Below are positions 25,471 to 33,758 of a stretch of 64,000 bases of DNA, piece after piece. Below the pieces are notes generated by a model that ran no database searches, was not told the origin of the DNA, and saw only the letters and a list, made by a program, of their open reading frames with translations. The number at the start of each line of letters is the position of its first letter. The stretch's first letter is position 1. The DNA is from Demequina sp. (GTDB lineage: Bacteria; Actinomycetota; Actinomycetes; Actinomycetales; Demequinaceae), in assembly GCA_024707205.1 (NCBI GenBank), contig JANQAD010000001.1:310001-374000 (forward strand). The letters run 5' to 3'. The position numbers and the translations under genes were made by a program.

Positions 25471-28104
25471 ATGACTTCACGCATCCCGGACAAGGCGACC
25501 GTCGACGGACTCGAGGACCGCTGGCTGGGCGTATGGGACGCGGAGGGCACCTACCGTTTTGACCGCAGCAAGTCTCGCAAGGAGATCTTCTCGATCGACA
25601 CGCCGCCGCCCACCGTGAGCGGCTCGCTGCATGTGGGCCACGTGTTCTCCTATACGCACACGGACGCGCTCGCGCGCTTCAAGCGCATGCGCGGGTTCGA
25701 GGTCTTCTACCCCATGGGCTGGGACGACAACGGACTGCCGACCGAGCGCCGCGTGCAGAACTACTTTGGCGTGCGCTGCGACCCGTCGCTGCCCTACGAC
25801 CCCGCCTTCGAGCCGCCGTTCGCGGGGACGGATCGGGACGTGCGCGTGGCGGATCAGGTGCCGATCTCGCGCCGCAACTTCGTGGAGCTGTGCGAGCGGC
25901 TCACCGAGGAGGACGAGAAGCAGTTCGGCGTGCTGTGGAGCCACATCGGCCTGTCCGTCGACTGGTCGCTGACGTACCAGACGGTGTCGCCGGCATCCAT
26001 CGCGGTGGCCCAACAGGCGTTCCTGCGCAACCTTGCGCGCGGAGAGGCGTACCAGGCGGAGGCGCCAACGCTGTGGGACGTCACCTTCCGCACGGCCGTT
26101 GCCCAGGCGGAGCTTGAGGACCGCGAGCGCCCCGGCGCCTACCACCGGGTTGGCTTTGAACGGGCCGACGGCGGTGGCCCGGTTTTCATCGAGACCACCC
26201 GTCCGGAGCTCTTGCCTGCGTGCGTTGCGCTCGTGGCTCACCCGGACGACCCGCGGTATCAGGAGTTGTTTGGGACGTCCGTTGTCACCCCCTTGTTTGG
26301 GGTGTCCGTTCCCGTTCTCGCGCACCCGCTCGCGTTCCCCGACAAGGGATCGGGCATCGCGATGATCTGCACCTTCGGCGACGTCACCGACGTTGTCTGG
26401 TGGCGCGAGCTGCAGTTGCCCACCCAGGCCGTGCTTGGGCGAGATGGGCGCCTGCTGGCGGAAGCGCCGTCGGGCATCTCTACGCCGGCCGGGCTGGAAG
26501 CGTACGGCGAAATCGCTGGTATGACCGTGTTTTCCGCCCAGCAGAAGGTCGTGGAGATGCTACGCGCCTCCGGGGACCTGGTGGGCGAGCCGCGGGCCGT
26601 GACGCATCCCGTGAAGTTCTTTGAGAAGGGCGACAGGCCGCTCGAGATCGTGACCTCGCGCCAGTGGTACATCTCCAACGGCGGGCGAGACGCGTCGCTG
26701 CGTTCCGAGCTGCTGGAGCGGGGCGAGGCGCTGGACTTCATCCCCTCGCACATGGGAAAGCGCTACGAGAACTGGGTGGGCGGCCTCACGGGCGACTGGC
26801 TGATCTCGCGGCAGCGCTTCTTCGGCGTGCCGGTGCCCGTGTGGTTCCCCTTGGACGCCTCCGGCGAGCCGGTGTATGACGAGCCGATCGTGCCTTCCGA
26901 GGACGCGCTCCCAGTTGACCCTTCGGCCGACGCGCCCGTTGGGTACAGCGAGGCGCAGCGCGGAGTGCCCGGCGGCTTCATCGGCGACCCCGACGTGATG
27001 GACACATGGGCCACCTCGTCGCTGACGCCGCAGATCGTCTGCGGCTGGCGCGGCGACCCGGACCTGTTTGCGCGGACCTTCCCCATGGACCTGCGCCCGC
27101 AGGGTCAGGACATCATCCGCACGTGGCTGTTCTCCACGGTGGTGCGCTCGCACCTCGAGCATGGTGTGCTGCCGTGGAAGCACGCCGCGATCTCCGGCTG
27201 GATTCTGGACCCCGACCGCAAGAAGATGTCGAAGTCCAAGGGCAACGTGGTGACACCCATGGGGCTGCTCGAGACGCACGGCTCCGACGCTGTGCGGTAC
27301 TGGGCGTGCTCCGCTCGCCTTGGCACGGATGCCGCGTTCGACGAGGGCCAGATGAAGGTGGGCCGCCGGCTCGCGATGAAGGTGCTCAATGCATCCAAGT
27401 TCGTGCTCGGCGCCACGGGTGTGGCCACGGCCACGACGCTTGACGACGCCGTTGTTGCGGCCGAGCATGTGCGCCGCCAGGAGGTGACGGAGCCGCTCGA
27501 TCTCGCGATGCTTGGCGCTCTGGGTTCGGCCGTCGCCGCTGCTACGGCGGCGTTTGAGGCCTACGACCACACGCGCGCGCTCGAGGTGACGGAGACGCTG
27601 TTCTGGACCTTCTGCGACGACTACGTGGAACTCGTCAAGCACCGCGCGTACGACGGCGCCGCCCCAGGTGAGGCGATCGATCCGTTCGCTCCGTGCTCAG
27701 CTGGGGCGGCGTCGGCCCGTGCCGCGCTGGTGCTTGCTTTGGACGCGTTCCTTGGGCTGTTCGCGCCGGTGCTGCCGTTCGCGACCGAGGAGGTATGGTC
27801 CTGGTACCGCGAGGGTTCGGTGCACCGGTCCACGTGGCCGGAGGGGGTGCCGGGTTCCGGAGCTGACACGCTCGCGGCCGCTGGTGCCGCGCTTGCGGCC
27901 CTGCGCAAACTCAAGTCCGAGGCGAAGGTGTCTCAGCGCACGGTGATCGAGTCCGTGACGCTCGAGGTGCCTGCGGACTCGCTCGCGCTTGTCACTTCTG
28001 CGCGCGGCGACCTCATGGCCGCCGGTCGCGTGGAGTCGCTGGACCTCGTTGGCGTAGAGGGCGCGGAGACCGCGGCTGTGTCTGCGGTCCTGGGGAACGC
28101 CTAG
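25471..28104 (+). CDS. valS: Valyl-tRNA synthetase
   Basis: 877 residues from ATG 25471; the in-frame extension upstream has no homologous look. Class Ia catalytic signatures: HIGH-type SGSLHVGHVFSYTHTD and KMSKS-type KKMSKSKGNVVTPMG. The editing (CP1) domain lies between about residues 230 and 390, the anticodon-binding domain after about 640, and the end is a short coiled-coil-like arm (LAALRKLKSEAKVSQRTVIE). Charges tRNA-Val and hydrolyses mischarged Thr. The shape (VHAAD… anchored by HVGHVFSYTHTDAL) is of the actinobacterial type. Confidence 0.95.
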   Translation: MTSRIPDKATVDGLEDRWLGVWDAEGTYRFDRSKSRKEIFSIDTPPPTVSGSLHVGHVFSYTHTDALARFKRMRGFEVFYPMGWDDNGLPTERRVQNYFGVRCDPSLPYDPAFEPPFAGTDRDVRVADQVPISRRNFVELCERLTEEDEKQFGVLWSHIGLSVDWSLTYQTVSPASIAVAQQAFLRNLARGEAYQAEAPTLWDVTFRTAVAQAELEDRERPGAYHRVGFERADGGGPVFIETTRPELLPACVALVAHPDDPRYQELFGTSVVTPLFGVSVPVLAHPLAFPDKGSGIAMICTFGDVTDVVWWRELQLPTQAVLGRDGRLLAEAPSGISTPAGLEAYGEIAGMTVFSAQQKVVEMLRASGDLVGEPRAVTHPVKFFEKGDRPLEIVTSRQWYISNGGRDASLRSELLERGEALDFIPSHMGKRYENWVGGLTGDWLISRQRFFGVPVPVWFPLDASGEPVYDEPIVPSEDALPVDPSADAPVGYSEAQRGVPGGFIGDPDVMDTWATSSLTPQIVCGWRGDPDLFARTFPMDLRPQGQDIIRTWLFSTVVRSHLEHGVLPWKHAAISGWILDPDRKKMSKSKGNVVTPMGLLETHGSDAVRYWACSARLGTDAAFDEGQMKVGRRLAMKVLNASKFVLGATGVATATTLDDAVVAAEHVRRQEVTEPLDLAMLGALGSAVAAATAAFEAYDHTRALEVTETLFWTFCDDYVELVKHRAYDGAAPGEAIDPFAPCSAGAASARAALVLALDAFLGLFAPVLPFATEEVWSWYREGSVHRSTWPEGVPGSGADTLAAAGAALAALRKLKSEAKVSQRTVIESVTLEVPADSLALVTSARGDLMAAGRVESLDLVGVEGAETAAVSAVLGNA

Positions 28105-28105
28105 C

Positions 28106-28150
28106 GCCCCCCCCTCTCCCCTCCCCCGTCCCCTCCCCCGCCCCCTCCCC
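28106..28150 (-). other. C-rich tract, G-quadruplex-type sequence on the minus strand
   Basis: Directly after the valS stop (28102-28104), 45 bases of almost pure pyrimidine. The minus strand reads as six or more runs of four to seven G separated by one to three bases (e.g. GGGGAGGGGGCGGGGGAGGG), which fits the G4 rule. It may slow polymerase and act in place of a hairpin terminator. Confidence 0.6.
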
Positions 28151-28320
28151 GTTCCGGCGAGGTGGAGCGCTAGTTCCGGGTTCTGGGCGTGGGTGCTTCC
28201 GAGTGGACCGTGAGTTCCTGTCATGGATCCCGCGTCCCCAACTCGCCGTCACCTGAAGGTTCTCCACTGCTGCGCGGAATGATCGGCACACGCCGAGGAC
28301 GGTGCCTATAGACCAGTCAG

Positions 28321-29232
28321 ATGGTTCAAAGTGACGCACTCAGACAACTCGTAGCGGACCAGACTCGGGCGTTTCCCTACGCCGAGTTGCTCTCCGTCTC
28401 AAGCAAGGCCGCGGTGAGCCGCGCAGTCAGCTCGGGGTGGCTCTCCCGCGTCCTGCCGTGCGTCTACGCACACGCAACCCACGCGTGCGCGTTCACCGCG
28501 CGCGCTGATGCCGCGTTGCTCTGGGCACAGGAAGGTTCCGTCATCGCTGGGACGTCAGCGATGTGGGTGTGGGGCCTGCTGACGAAACCGCCAGCGAAGG
28601 TCCACGTTCTCGTCCCGCAGCAACAGCGGAAGGATGCCCCAGATTGGCTGAGTGTCACTCGTGTGAGGGACCCCGGGCGCTCCGCCGTTGTCGGGCGTCT
28701 CGTAGTGTCGACTCCAGCCGACGCAATTGTGAGGGGCTTCTCGCACATTCACCCTCGCGATCGAAGCGCGACCGTCTACCGTGCAGTCCAGCGGGGCCTC
28801 GTCAGCCCCGAACAGCTGAGCGATGCCCTGCTGCGCACCGCTCGCGTTCCAGAGCGCCGCCGCCTCGAGCAGTTGGTCGCGAGCGCTCGGGCGGGCGCTG
28901 AGAGCTTTCTTGAGGAGCGCGCACTGCGGGCCGTGTTCAACACACGTGAATTCGCGAACCTCCTGCCGCAACACGACTACTTCCTGGAGGGCTGGACGTA
29001 CCGCATTGACTTGTACGACCCCGTCACGCGCACTGCGTTCGAGATCGACAGCGCGGCGCATCACGGCTCTACGGCCGACCGCCTTCGCGACATTCGGCGG
29101 GATGCGCACTTGGCCACTGACGGAGTGCTGACGGTGCGGTTCTCCTACCAGGACATCATGGAGCGGCCCCACGAGTGCCGGCGCATCGCGCTGGAGATAC
29201 TCCGCGCTCGGTCCGCAGGGGTGTGGAACTGA
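28321..29232 (+). CDS. AbiEi/DUF559-type protein, paralogue of the gene at 6690-7619
   Basis: 303 residues. The N-terminus resembles the AbiEi-type helix-turn-helix (SSKAAVSRAVSSGWLSRVLP). The middle is like AbiEi effector domains (HVLVPQQQR and TPADAIVRGF). The C-terminus has YRIDLYDPVTRTAFEIDSAA, RLRDIRRDAHLATDGVLTVR and FSYQDIMERP, matching DUF559/Vsr-like folds, with likely acidic residues in 'D-x-E-D'. No toxin partner is adjacent, and it stands alone between valS and clpX. TATAGA sits close upstream of ATG. Role unproven. Confidence 0.65.
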   Translation: MVQSDALRQLVADQTRAFPYAELLSVSSKAAVSRAVSSGWLSRVLPCVYAHATHACAFTARADAALLWAQEGSVIAGTSAMWVWGLLTKPPAKVHVLVPQQQRKDAPDWLSVTRVRDPGRSAVVGRLVVSTPADAIVRGFSHIHPRDRSATVYRAVQRGLVSPEQLSDALLRTARVPERRRLEQLVASARAGAESFLEERALRAVFNTREFANLLPQHDYFLEGWTYRIDLYDPVTRTAFEIDSAAHHGSTADRLRDIRRDAHLATDGVLTVRFSYQDIMERPHECRRIALEILRARSAGVWN

Positions 29233-29317
29233 GTTTCCACTGCGACGCGCCCTCGCTCTACATGCGGAACTGCCTCGCCACTTGCGGAGGGGCGAAGGAT
29301 GAGGGGCGGGGTGCGCG

Positions 29318-30571
29318 CTAGGCCGCGCCGGCCTCGCGCACGCGCGGGAAGAACGCGGGCTCCACGCGGTCGAGCACCGCCTCGCGCGTCACCACCACGC
29401 GGGACACATCCCCGCCGGGGACCTCGAACATCGCGCCCTGGAGCACCTCTTCGAGGATCGCCCTCAGCCCGCGCGCACCGGTGCCGCGGTCAAGCGCCTG
29501 CTCGGCGACAGCGTCGATCGCGTCCGGCTCAAACTCCAGCTCCACGCCGTCCAGCTCGAACATCCGCTGGTACTGCTTGACCAGCGCGTTCTTGGGCACG
29601 GTGAGGATCGACACCATCGCGTCAACGTCAAGAGGCGAGACGGTAGCGATAACCGGCATGCGCCCGATGAACTCGGGAATCAGTCCGAACTTGTGCAGGT
29701 CGGTGGGCGTCACCTGCGCGAAGAGGTCGGAGTTGTCCGCCTCCTTGAGGGTGGCGCCAAACCCGATGCCCTTGCGGCCAATGCGTCCGGAGATGATCTC
29801 CTCGAGCCCCGCGAACGCGCCGCCCAGGATGAACAGCACGTTGGTGGTGTCGATCTGAATGAACTCCTGGTGCGGGTGCTTGCGCCCGCCCTGCGGCGGC
29901 ACCGACGCGACGGTGCCCTCGAGGATCTTGAGCAGTGCCTGCTGCACGCCCTCGCCGCTTACGTCCCTGGTAATAGACGGGTTTTCCGCCTTGCGCGCCA
30001 CCTTGTCGATCTCGTCGATGTAGATGATCCCGCGCTGCGCCTTCTCCACGTCGTAGTCCGCGGCCTGCAGCAGCTTCAAGAGGATGTTCTCGACGTCCTC
30101 ACCCACATATCCGGCCTCGGTCAGCGCGGTGGCGTCGGCGATCGCGAACGGCACGTTCAGCATGCGCGCGAGGGTCTGCGCGAGGTACGTCTTGCCACAG
30201 CCGGTGGGCCCGATGAACAGCACGTTGGACTTCGCGATGTCCACGGCCTCGGCGTCGGGAAGCGACTTCGTCTCCGATGCCCGCACGCGCTTGTAGTGGT
30301 TGTACACGGCCACCGCGAGCGCTCGCTTCGCCGCGTCCTGCCCCACGATGTACTGCTCAAGGAAGTCGAAGATCTCGCGCGGCTTCGGCAACTCCACGAG
30401 CTCCTGCTCCACCGCCTCCGCGAGCTCCTCGTCGAGGATCTCGTTGCACAGCCCGATGCACTCGTCGCAGATGTACACGGCTGGGCCCGCGATGAGCTTG
30501 CGCACCTGCTTCTGCGTCTTTCCGCAGAAGGTGCACTTGAGCAGATCGCCGGAGTCGGCTGGTCGCGCCAT
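29318..30571 (-). CDS. clpX: ATP-dependent Clp protease ATP-binding subunit ClpX
   Basis: 417 residues from ATG 30569-30571 (GAGGAG site 5 bases before). N-terminal zinc finger C13-x2-C16…C35-x2-C38 (CTFCGK, CDEC). Walker [18 protein letters not shown], Walker [12 protein letters not shown], the IGF-type ClpP-docking loop ([10 protein letters not shown]) and sensor-2 [15 protein letters not shown]. Unfolds tagged substrates and feeds them to ClpP1P2, encoded upstream on the same strand but separated by a terminator-like hairpin. Confidence 0.95.
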   Translation of the reverse strand: MARPADSGDLLKCTFCGKTQKQVRKLIAGPAVYICDECIGLCNEILDEELAEAVEQELVELPKPREIFDFLEQYIVGQDAAKRALAVAVYNHYKRVRASETKSLPDAEAVDIAKSNVLFIGPTGCGKTYLAQTLARMLNVPFAIADATALTEAGYVGEDVENILLKLLQAADYDVEKAQRGIIYIDEIDKVARKAENPSITRDVSGEGVQQALLKILEGTVASVPPQGGRKHPHQEFIQIDTTNVLFILGGAFAGLEEIISGRIGRKGIGFGATLKEADNSDLFAQVTPTDLHKFGLIPEFIGRMPVIATVSPLDVDAMVSILTVPKNALVKQYQRMFELDGVELEFEPDAIDAVAEQALDRGTGARGLRAILEEVLQGAMFEVPGGDVSRVVVTREAVLDRVEPAFFPRVREAGAA

Positions 30572-30637
30572 GAACGCTCCTCTCACATCCTTTTCAGACT
30601 ACCGATATGCGCGGACACGCACCTGGCGACTCGCCCA

Positions 30638-30698
30638 AAAGGCGAGGCCCGACGCTCTGGTAACCCGAGCGTCGGGCCTCAGGCCTTGCCTCGCCTTT
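30638..30698 (-). terminator. Compound hairpin terminator between clpP2 and clpX
   Basis: Inner stem AGGCCCGACGCT / AGCGTCGGGCCT with an 11-nt loop. On the minus strand it is followed by CGCCTTTT, as expected of an intrinsic terminator. An outer pair AAAGGCGAGGC / GCCTCGCCTTT encloses it and overlaps the inner arm by three bases. Both inner arms are copies of the recurring decamer AGCGTCGGGC. Confidence 0.8.
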
Positions 30699-30707
30699 GG
30701 CATGCGG

Positions 30708-31385
30708 TTACTTCACGCCCTCCACCATGGCGGCGCCCTTGCGTGACTCCAGCACGTCGTCTACCAGGCCGTACTCCTTGGCCTCCTGGGCAGAGAGGAA
30801 GGTGTCGCGCTCGATGTCCTCGCGCACCTTCTCCGGCGTCTGGCCCGAGTGGAACGCGAGAGTGTTCTCGAGCCACTCGCGCATGCGCAGGATCTCCTCG
30901 GCGTAGATCTCGATGTCAGAGGCCTGCGCGCGCGAGCCTTCGGAGATGCGCGGCTGGTGGATCATGACGCGCGCGTTGGGCAGGGCCAGGCGCTTGCCCG
31001 GCGTGCCTGCAGCGAGCAGCACGGCCGCAGCGGACGCGGCCTGGCCAAGGCACACCGTCTGCACCTCCGGCTTGATGTACTGCATCGTGTCGTAGATCGC
31101 GGTCAGCGCGGTCTGCGAACCACCGGGGCTGTTGATGTAGATCTTGATGAGGCGGTCGGGGTCCTGCGACTCGAGCACCAGCAGCTGCGCCATGACGTCG
31201 TCAGCGGACGCGTCGTCGATCTGCACGCCGAGGAACACGATGCGGTCCTCGAACAGCTTGGCGTAGGGGTCCTGGCGCTTGAAACCGTAGGCCGTGCGCT
31301 CCTCGAACTGGGGCAGGATGTAGCGCGACTCGAACGAGCCGGCCGTGCGTCCCGCGGCCTGAATGGCCTGGTAGAGCTCGCTCAT
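30708..31385 (-). CDS. clpP2: ATP-dependent Clp protease proteolytic subunit (second clpP of the pair)
   Basis: 225 residues. Serine protease triad: Ser in [19 protein letters not shown], His in [14 protein letters not shown], Asp in the late [12 protein letters not shown] segment. The oxyanion strand [18 protein letters not shown] is present. Actinobacteria use a mixed ClpP1P2 tetradecamer, and GQAASAA in place of GMAASM marks this as the other partner. ATG overlaps the clpP1 stop by 4 bp. Confidence 0.94.
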   Translation of the reverse strand: MSELYQAIQAAGRTAGSFESRYILPQFEERTAYGFKRQDPYAKLFEDRIVFLGVQIDDASADDVMAQLLVLESQDPDRLIKIYINSPGGSQTALTAIYDTMQYIKPEVQTVCLGQAASAAAVLLAAGTPGKRLALPNARVMIHQPRISEGSRAQASDIEIYAEEILRMREWLENTLAFHSGQTPEKVREDIERDTFLSAQEAKEYGLVDDVLESRKGAAMVEGVK

Positions 31386-31996
31386 GCCTTACCTCCCTGC
31401 GAGGGGTCGCCCGCTTCGGAGGCGTGCTTGACCACCTGATCAACGAATCCGTATTCGAGCGCCTCGTCGGCGGTGAACCAGCGGTCGCGGTCCGCGTCCT
31501 TGGTGATCTGCTCGATGGGCTTGCCGGTCTGCGCGGCGGTCAGCTCCGCCAGCACCTTCTTCATGTGCATGATGAGCTCGGCGTTGATGCGGATGTCCGT
31601 CGCGGTGCCGTAGATGCCGCCAGACGGCTGGTGCATCATCACTCGCGCGTGCGGAGTCGCGTAGCGCTTGCCCGGCGCGCCCGACGAGAGCAGGAACTGC
31701 CCCATCGACGCGGCCATGCCCATCGCCACGGTGGCGACGTCCGGCTTGATGTACTGCATCGTGTCGTAGATCGCCATGCCCGCGGTGATGGAGCCGCCGG
31801 GGCTGTTGATGTACAGATAGATGTCCTTGTCAGGGTCCTCGGCGGCCAGCAGCATCATCTGGGCGCAGATGGCGTTCGCGTTGTCGTCGCGCACCTCGTC
31901 GCCGAGCCAGATGATCCGCTCGCGCAGCAGGCGGTTGAAGATTGAGTCGTTCAGACCCATCCCTGGGCCCTCGGACCGGGCAGTGAAGTCACTCAC
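31382..31996 (-). CDS. clpP1: ATP-dependent Clp protease proteolytic subunit (first clpP of the pair)
   Basis: 204 residues from GTG 31994-31996, which has AAGGAGG seven bases before it; an ATG further in (MGLNDS) would cut the short propeptide. Triad: Ser in [16 protein letters not shown], His in [12 protein letters not shown], Asp in [15 protein letters not shown]. Partner of ClpP2; together they degrade proteins delivered by ClpX or ClpC. Confidence 0.94.
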   Translation of the reverse strand: MSDFTARSEGPGMGLNDSIFNRLLRERIIWLGDEVRDDNANAICAQMMLLAAEDPDKDIYLYINSPGGSITAGMAIYDTMQYIKPDVATVAMGMAASMGQFLLSSGAPGKRYATPHARVMMHQPSGGIYGTATDIRINAELIMHMKKVLAELTAAQTGKPIEQITKDADRDRWFTADEALEYGFVDQVVKHASEAGDPSQGGKA

Positions 31997-32093
31997 GTGG
32001 CGTCCTCCTTGTTCACGTGTGACCCTAACGCGCGAGGAGGGCCGGAACATGCCGTTTTCGGCCCGGTTTCGCTACTGGGAGAACGGCCCGACG

Positions 32094-32110
32094 CTAGAGT
32101 CGGGTCAGGC
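32094..32110 (+). repeat. 17-bp promoter repeat, copy 1 (with -10 box TAGAGT)
   Basis: CTAGAGTCGGGTCAGGC occurs here and again at 32686-32702, each 30-46 bp before a DUF4190 gene. TAGAGT is a good -10 hexamer, so each copy probably holds the -10 and the transcription start. Confidence 0.65.
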
Positions 32111-32139
32111 CATGAGCACCGGCTTTGATGGGGGCGGCG

Positions 32140-32565
32140 ATGACAGACGATGACGGTCTCCCTGTTGGCGATAATGGCCTGCGCCCGGCGGAACCCACGG
32201 GCTACATCGTGGGCGCCTCGGACAATATCCCTGGCTTCGACTCGGACGGCACCCCAACTCCGCCACAGCCGCGCCGTGTCGATACGCCGCTTACGCCCGC
32301 GAGCGCAGGCGCACTCCCCTGGCGTTGGACGTGGATGAACTGGGCGTCACTGTTGCTGGGACTCGTGGGCATCGTCACATGCTTGGGCGCGATCCCGGCG
32401 ATTGTTTTGGGTCATCTCGGAGTAGCGGCGGCGAGGCGTGGAGGCGCGCGTGCGAAGGCGGCGGGCGTCATCGGCCTCATCCTTGGCTACGGCGTTATCG
32501 CGGCCTACCTCGCTGCCTTCACCTACTCCGCTGTCACCGGGAATTCTGTGCAGGTCAATTTCTAG
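32140..32565 (+). CDS. DUF4190-type membrane protein (first of three tandem paralogues)
   Basis: 141 residues from ATG 32140 (gggggcgg before it). The N-terminal 60 residues are disordered and Pro/Asp-rich, then WTWMNWASLLLGLVGIVTCL and, after GHLGVAAARRGGARAKAAGV, a second helix IGLILGYGVIAAYLAAFTY. The central G-H-L-G-v-a-A--R motif is the DUF4190 hallmark. Function unknown. The next two genes have the same plan. Confidence 0.75.
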   Translation: MTDDDGLPVGDNGLRPAEPTGYIVGASDNIPGFDSDGTPTPPQPRRVDTPLTPASAGALPWRWTWMNWASLLLGLVGIVTCLGAIPAIVLGHLGVAAARRGGARAKAAGVIGLILGYGVIAAYLAAFTYSAVTGNSVQVNF

Positions 32566-32685
32566 CTGTGCTACCTGACCGGCGCCTGAATCCGGTGTGG
32601 CTCGCGGTCTGCTTCCCGGTCCCCACCCAGTCTTCTCCCGCTCTTCGGGAGACGAGCCAATGCAGGTTCGCCTTGCTCCCGCCCA

Positions 32686-32702
32686 CTAGAGTCGGGTCAG
32701 GC
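32686..32702 (+). repeat. 17-bp promoter repeat, copy 2 (with -10 box TAGAGT)
   Basis: Same 17 bases as 32094-32110, here 30 bp before the second DUF4190 gene. The flanks differ (…ggcggaacccgcc after this copy), so only the promoter core is kept from the duplication. Confidence 0.65.
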
Positions 32703-32731
32703 GGAACCCGCCGCCAGATGAGGGGGCTTGG

Positions 32732-33274
32732 ATGAGCGACGACCCATTCCTTGCGAAGCCGCAGGAGCACATGACACCCGCGGAGCCGAGCGCGCAGCCA
32801 GCGCCGCCGGACGTGCCGACATCAGCGGCGCCCACCGCGCCAGCGGCGCCAGCGGCACCAGCGCAATATCAGCCACCTCCACCGCCTCCACCGCCCGTGC
32901 CCTATCAGCCGGGCGCACCAGGCGGGGCGCCGGTGCCATATGCGCAGGCACCCTATCCGCCAGCCGGCTACCCGCCGGCGCAGCCGGGCTACCCGCCACC
33001 GCCACCGGTGCCGTACTACGGGCCACAGTCCAAGCCCAAGACGTGGATGAACTGGGTGGCATTCGGGTGCGGCCTCGCGGTGTTCGTGACATGCGTCTCG
33101 GGGATCGTCGCCATCGTGTTCGGGCACCTGGGACTCGCGGCGGCGAAGCGCGGCGAGGCTGATGCGAGGTGGGCCGGAATCACGGGCCTCGTCCTTGGCT
33201 ACTTGTCGGTGGTCGGCTTCATCGCGTACATCATCTTCTTCGTGGCCCTGATCGGATCAGGAGACTTTCAATAG
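32732..33274 (+). CDS. DUF4190-type membrane protein with long Pro/Ala-rich N-terminus
   Basis: 180 residues. Residues 1-105 are low-complexity, with eight consecutive prolines and Y-P-P-A-G-Y-type repeats. Then comes the conserved pair of helices KTWMNWVAFGCGLAVFVTCV and GLVLGYLSVVGFIAYIIFFV around FGHLGLAAAKRGEADARWAG. Such proline-rich cytoplasmic tails may bind other proteins. It ends 15 bp before the next paralogue and is probably co-transcribed with it. Confidence 0.75.
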   Translation: MSDDPFLAKPQEHMTPAEPSAQPAPPDVPTSAAPTAPAAPAAPAQYQPPPPPPPPVPYQPGAPGGAPVPYAQAPYPPAGYPPAQPGYPPPPPVPYYGPQSKPKTWMNWVAFGCGLAVFVTCVSGIVAIVFGHLGLAAAKRGEADARWAGITGLVLGYLSVVGFIAYIIFFVALIGSGDFQ

Positions 33275-33289
33275 AAAGAAGGAATCACC

Positions 33290-33697
33290 ATGACAACACC
33301 GGATGACAACCTCGATCCCGAGCAGCCGCTCGTCGTTGAGCCTGTGGCGGACACGCCCCCGCTCGGCGGCGCCGAGCCGCCGCTGGTGCCCCCGCAGGCC
33401 GCTCCGGCAGCCACGCCCTACGCCGCGCCTCCTGCGCCGCCCCAGGCGTACGCCGCTCCCAACGACAAGCCCAACACCTGGATGAACATCGTCGCGTTCG
33501 TGACGGGCATCCTCGGAATGGCGATCATCCCGATCATCTTTGGACACCTCGGCGTCAGCGCCTCCAACAAGGGCAAGGCCGAGTTCAAGTGGATGGGCAT
33601 CGTCGGGCTGGTCCTCGGCTACCTCGAAGTGCTCGCCCTCGTGCTCTTCCTCATCTTCGCCGTGGTCCTGGTGGCGGCAAGTACGACCACCAGCTAA
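33290..33697 (+). CDS. DUF4190-type membrane protein (third paralogue)
   Basis: 135 residues. A Pro/Ala-rich first half, then NTWMNIVAFVTGILGMAIIP and IVGLVLGYLEVLALVLFLIF around FGHLGVSASNKGKAEFKWMG, the same signature as the two genes upstream. A good ribosome site (agaaagaagga) lies before ATG. Followed after 13 bp by a strong two-way terminator shared with tig. Confidence 0.75.
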   Translation: MTTPDDNLDPEQPLVVEPVADTPPLGGAEPPLVPPQAAPAATPYAAPPAPPQAYAAPNDKPNTWMNIVAFVTGILGMAIIPIIFGHLGVSASNKGKAEFKWMGIVGLVLGYLEVLALVLFLIFAVVLVAASTTTS

Positions 33698-33710
33698 CCC
33701 ACTCAACGCG

Positions 33711-33744
33711 AAAGAGGGCCGACGCCACAGCGTCGGCCCTCTTT
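33711..33744. terminator. Bidirectional intrinsic terminator between DUF4190 gene and tig
   Basis: Perfect 15-bp stem AAAGAGGGCCGACGC / GCGTCGGCCCTCTTT, 4-nt loop CACA. The A-run at one end and T-run at the other make it work for both strands. The core resembles the recurring decamer with one change. Confidence 0.9.
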
Positions 33745-33758
33745 GCGTGCAACAGGGA

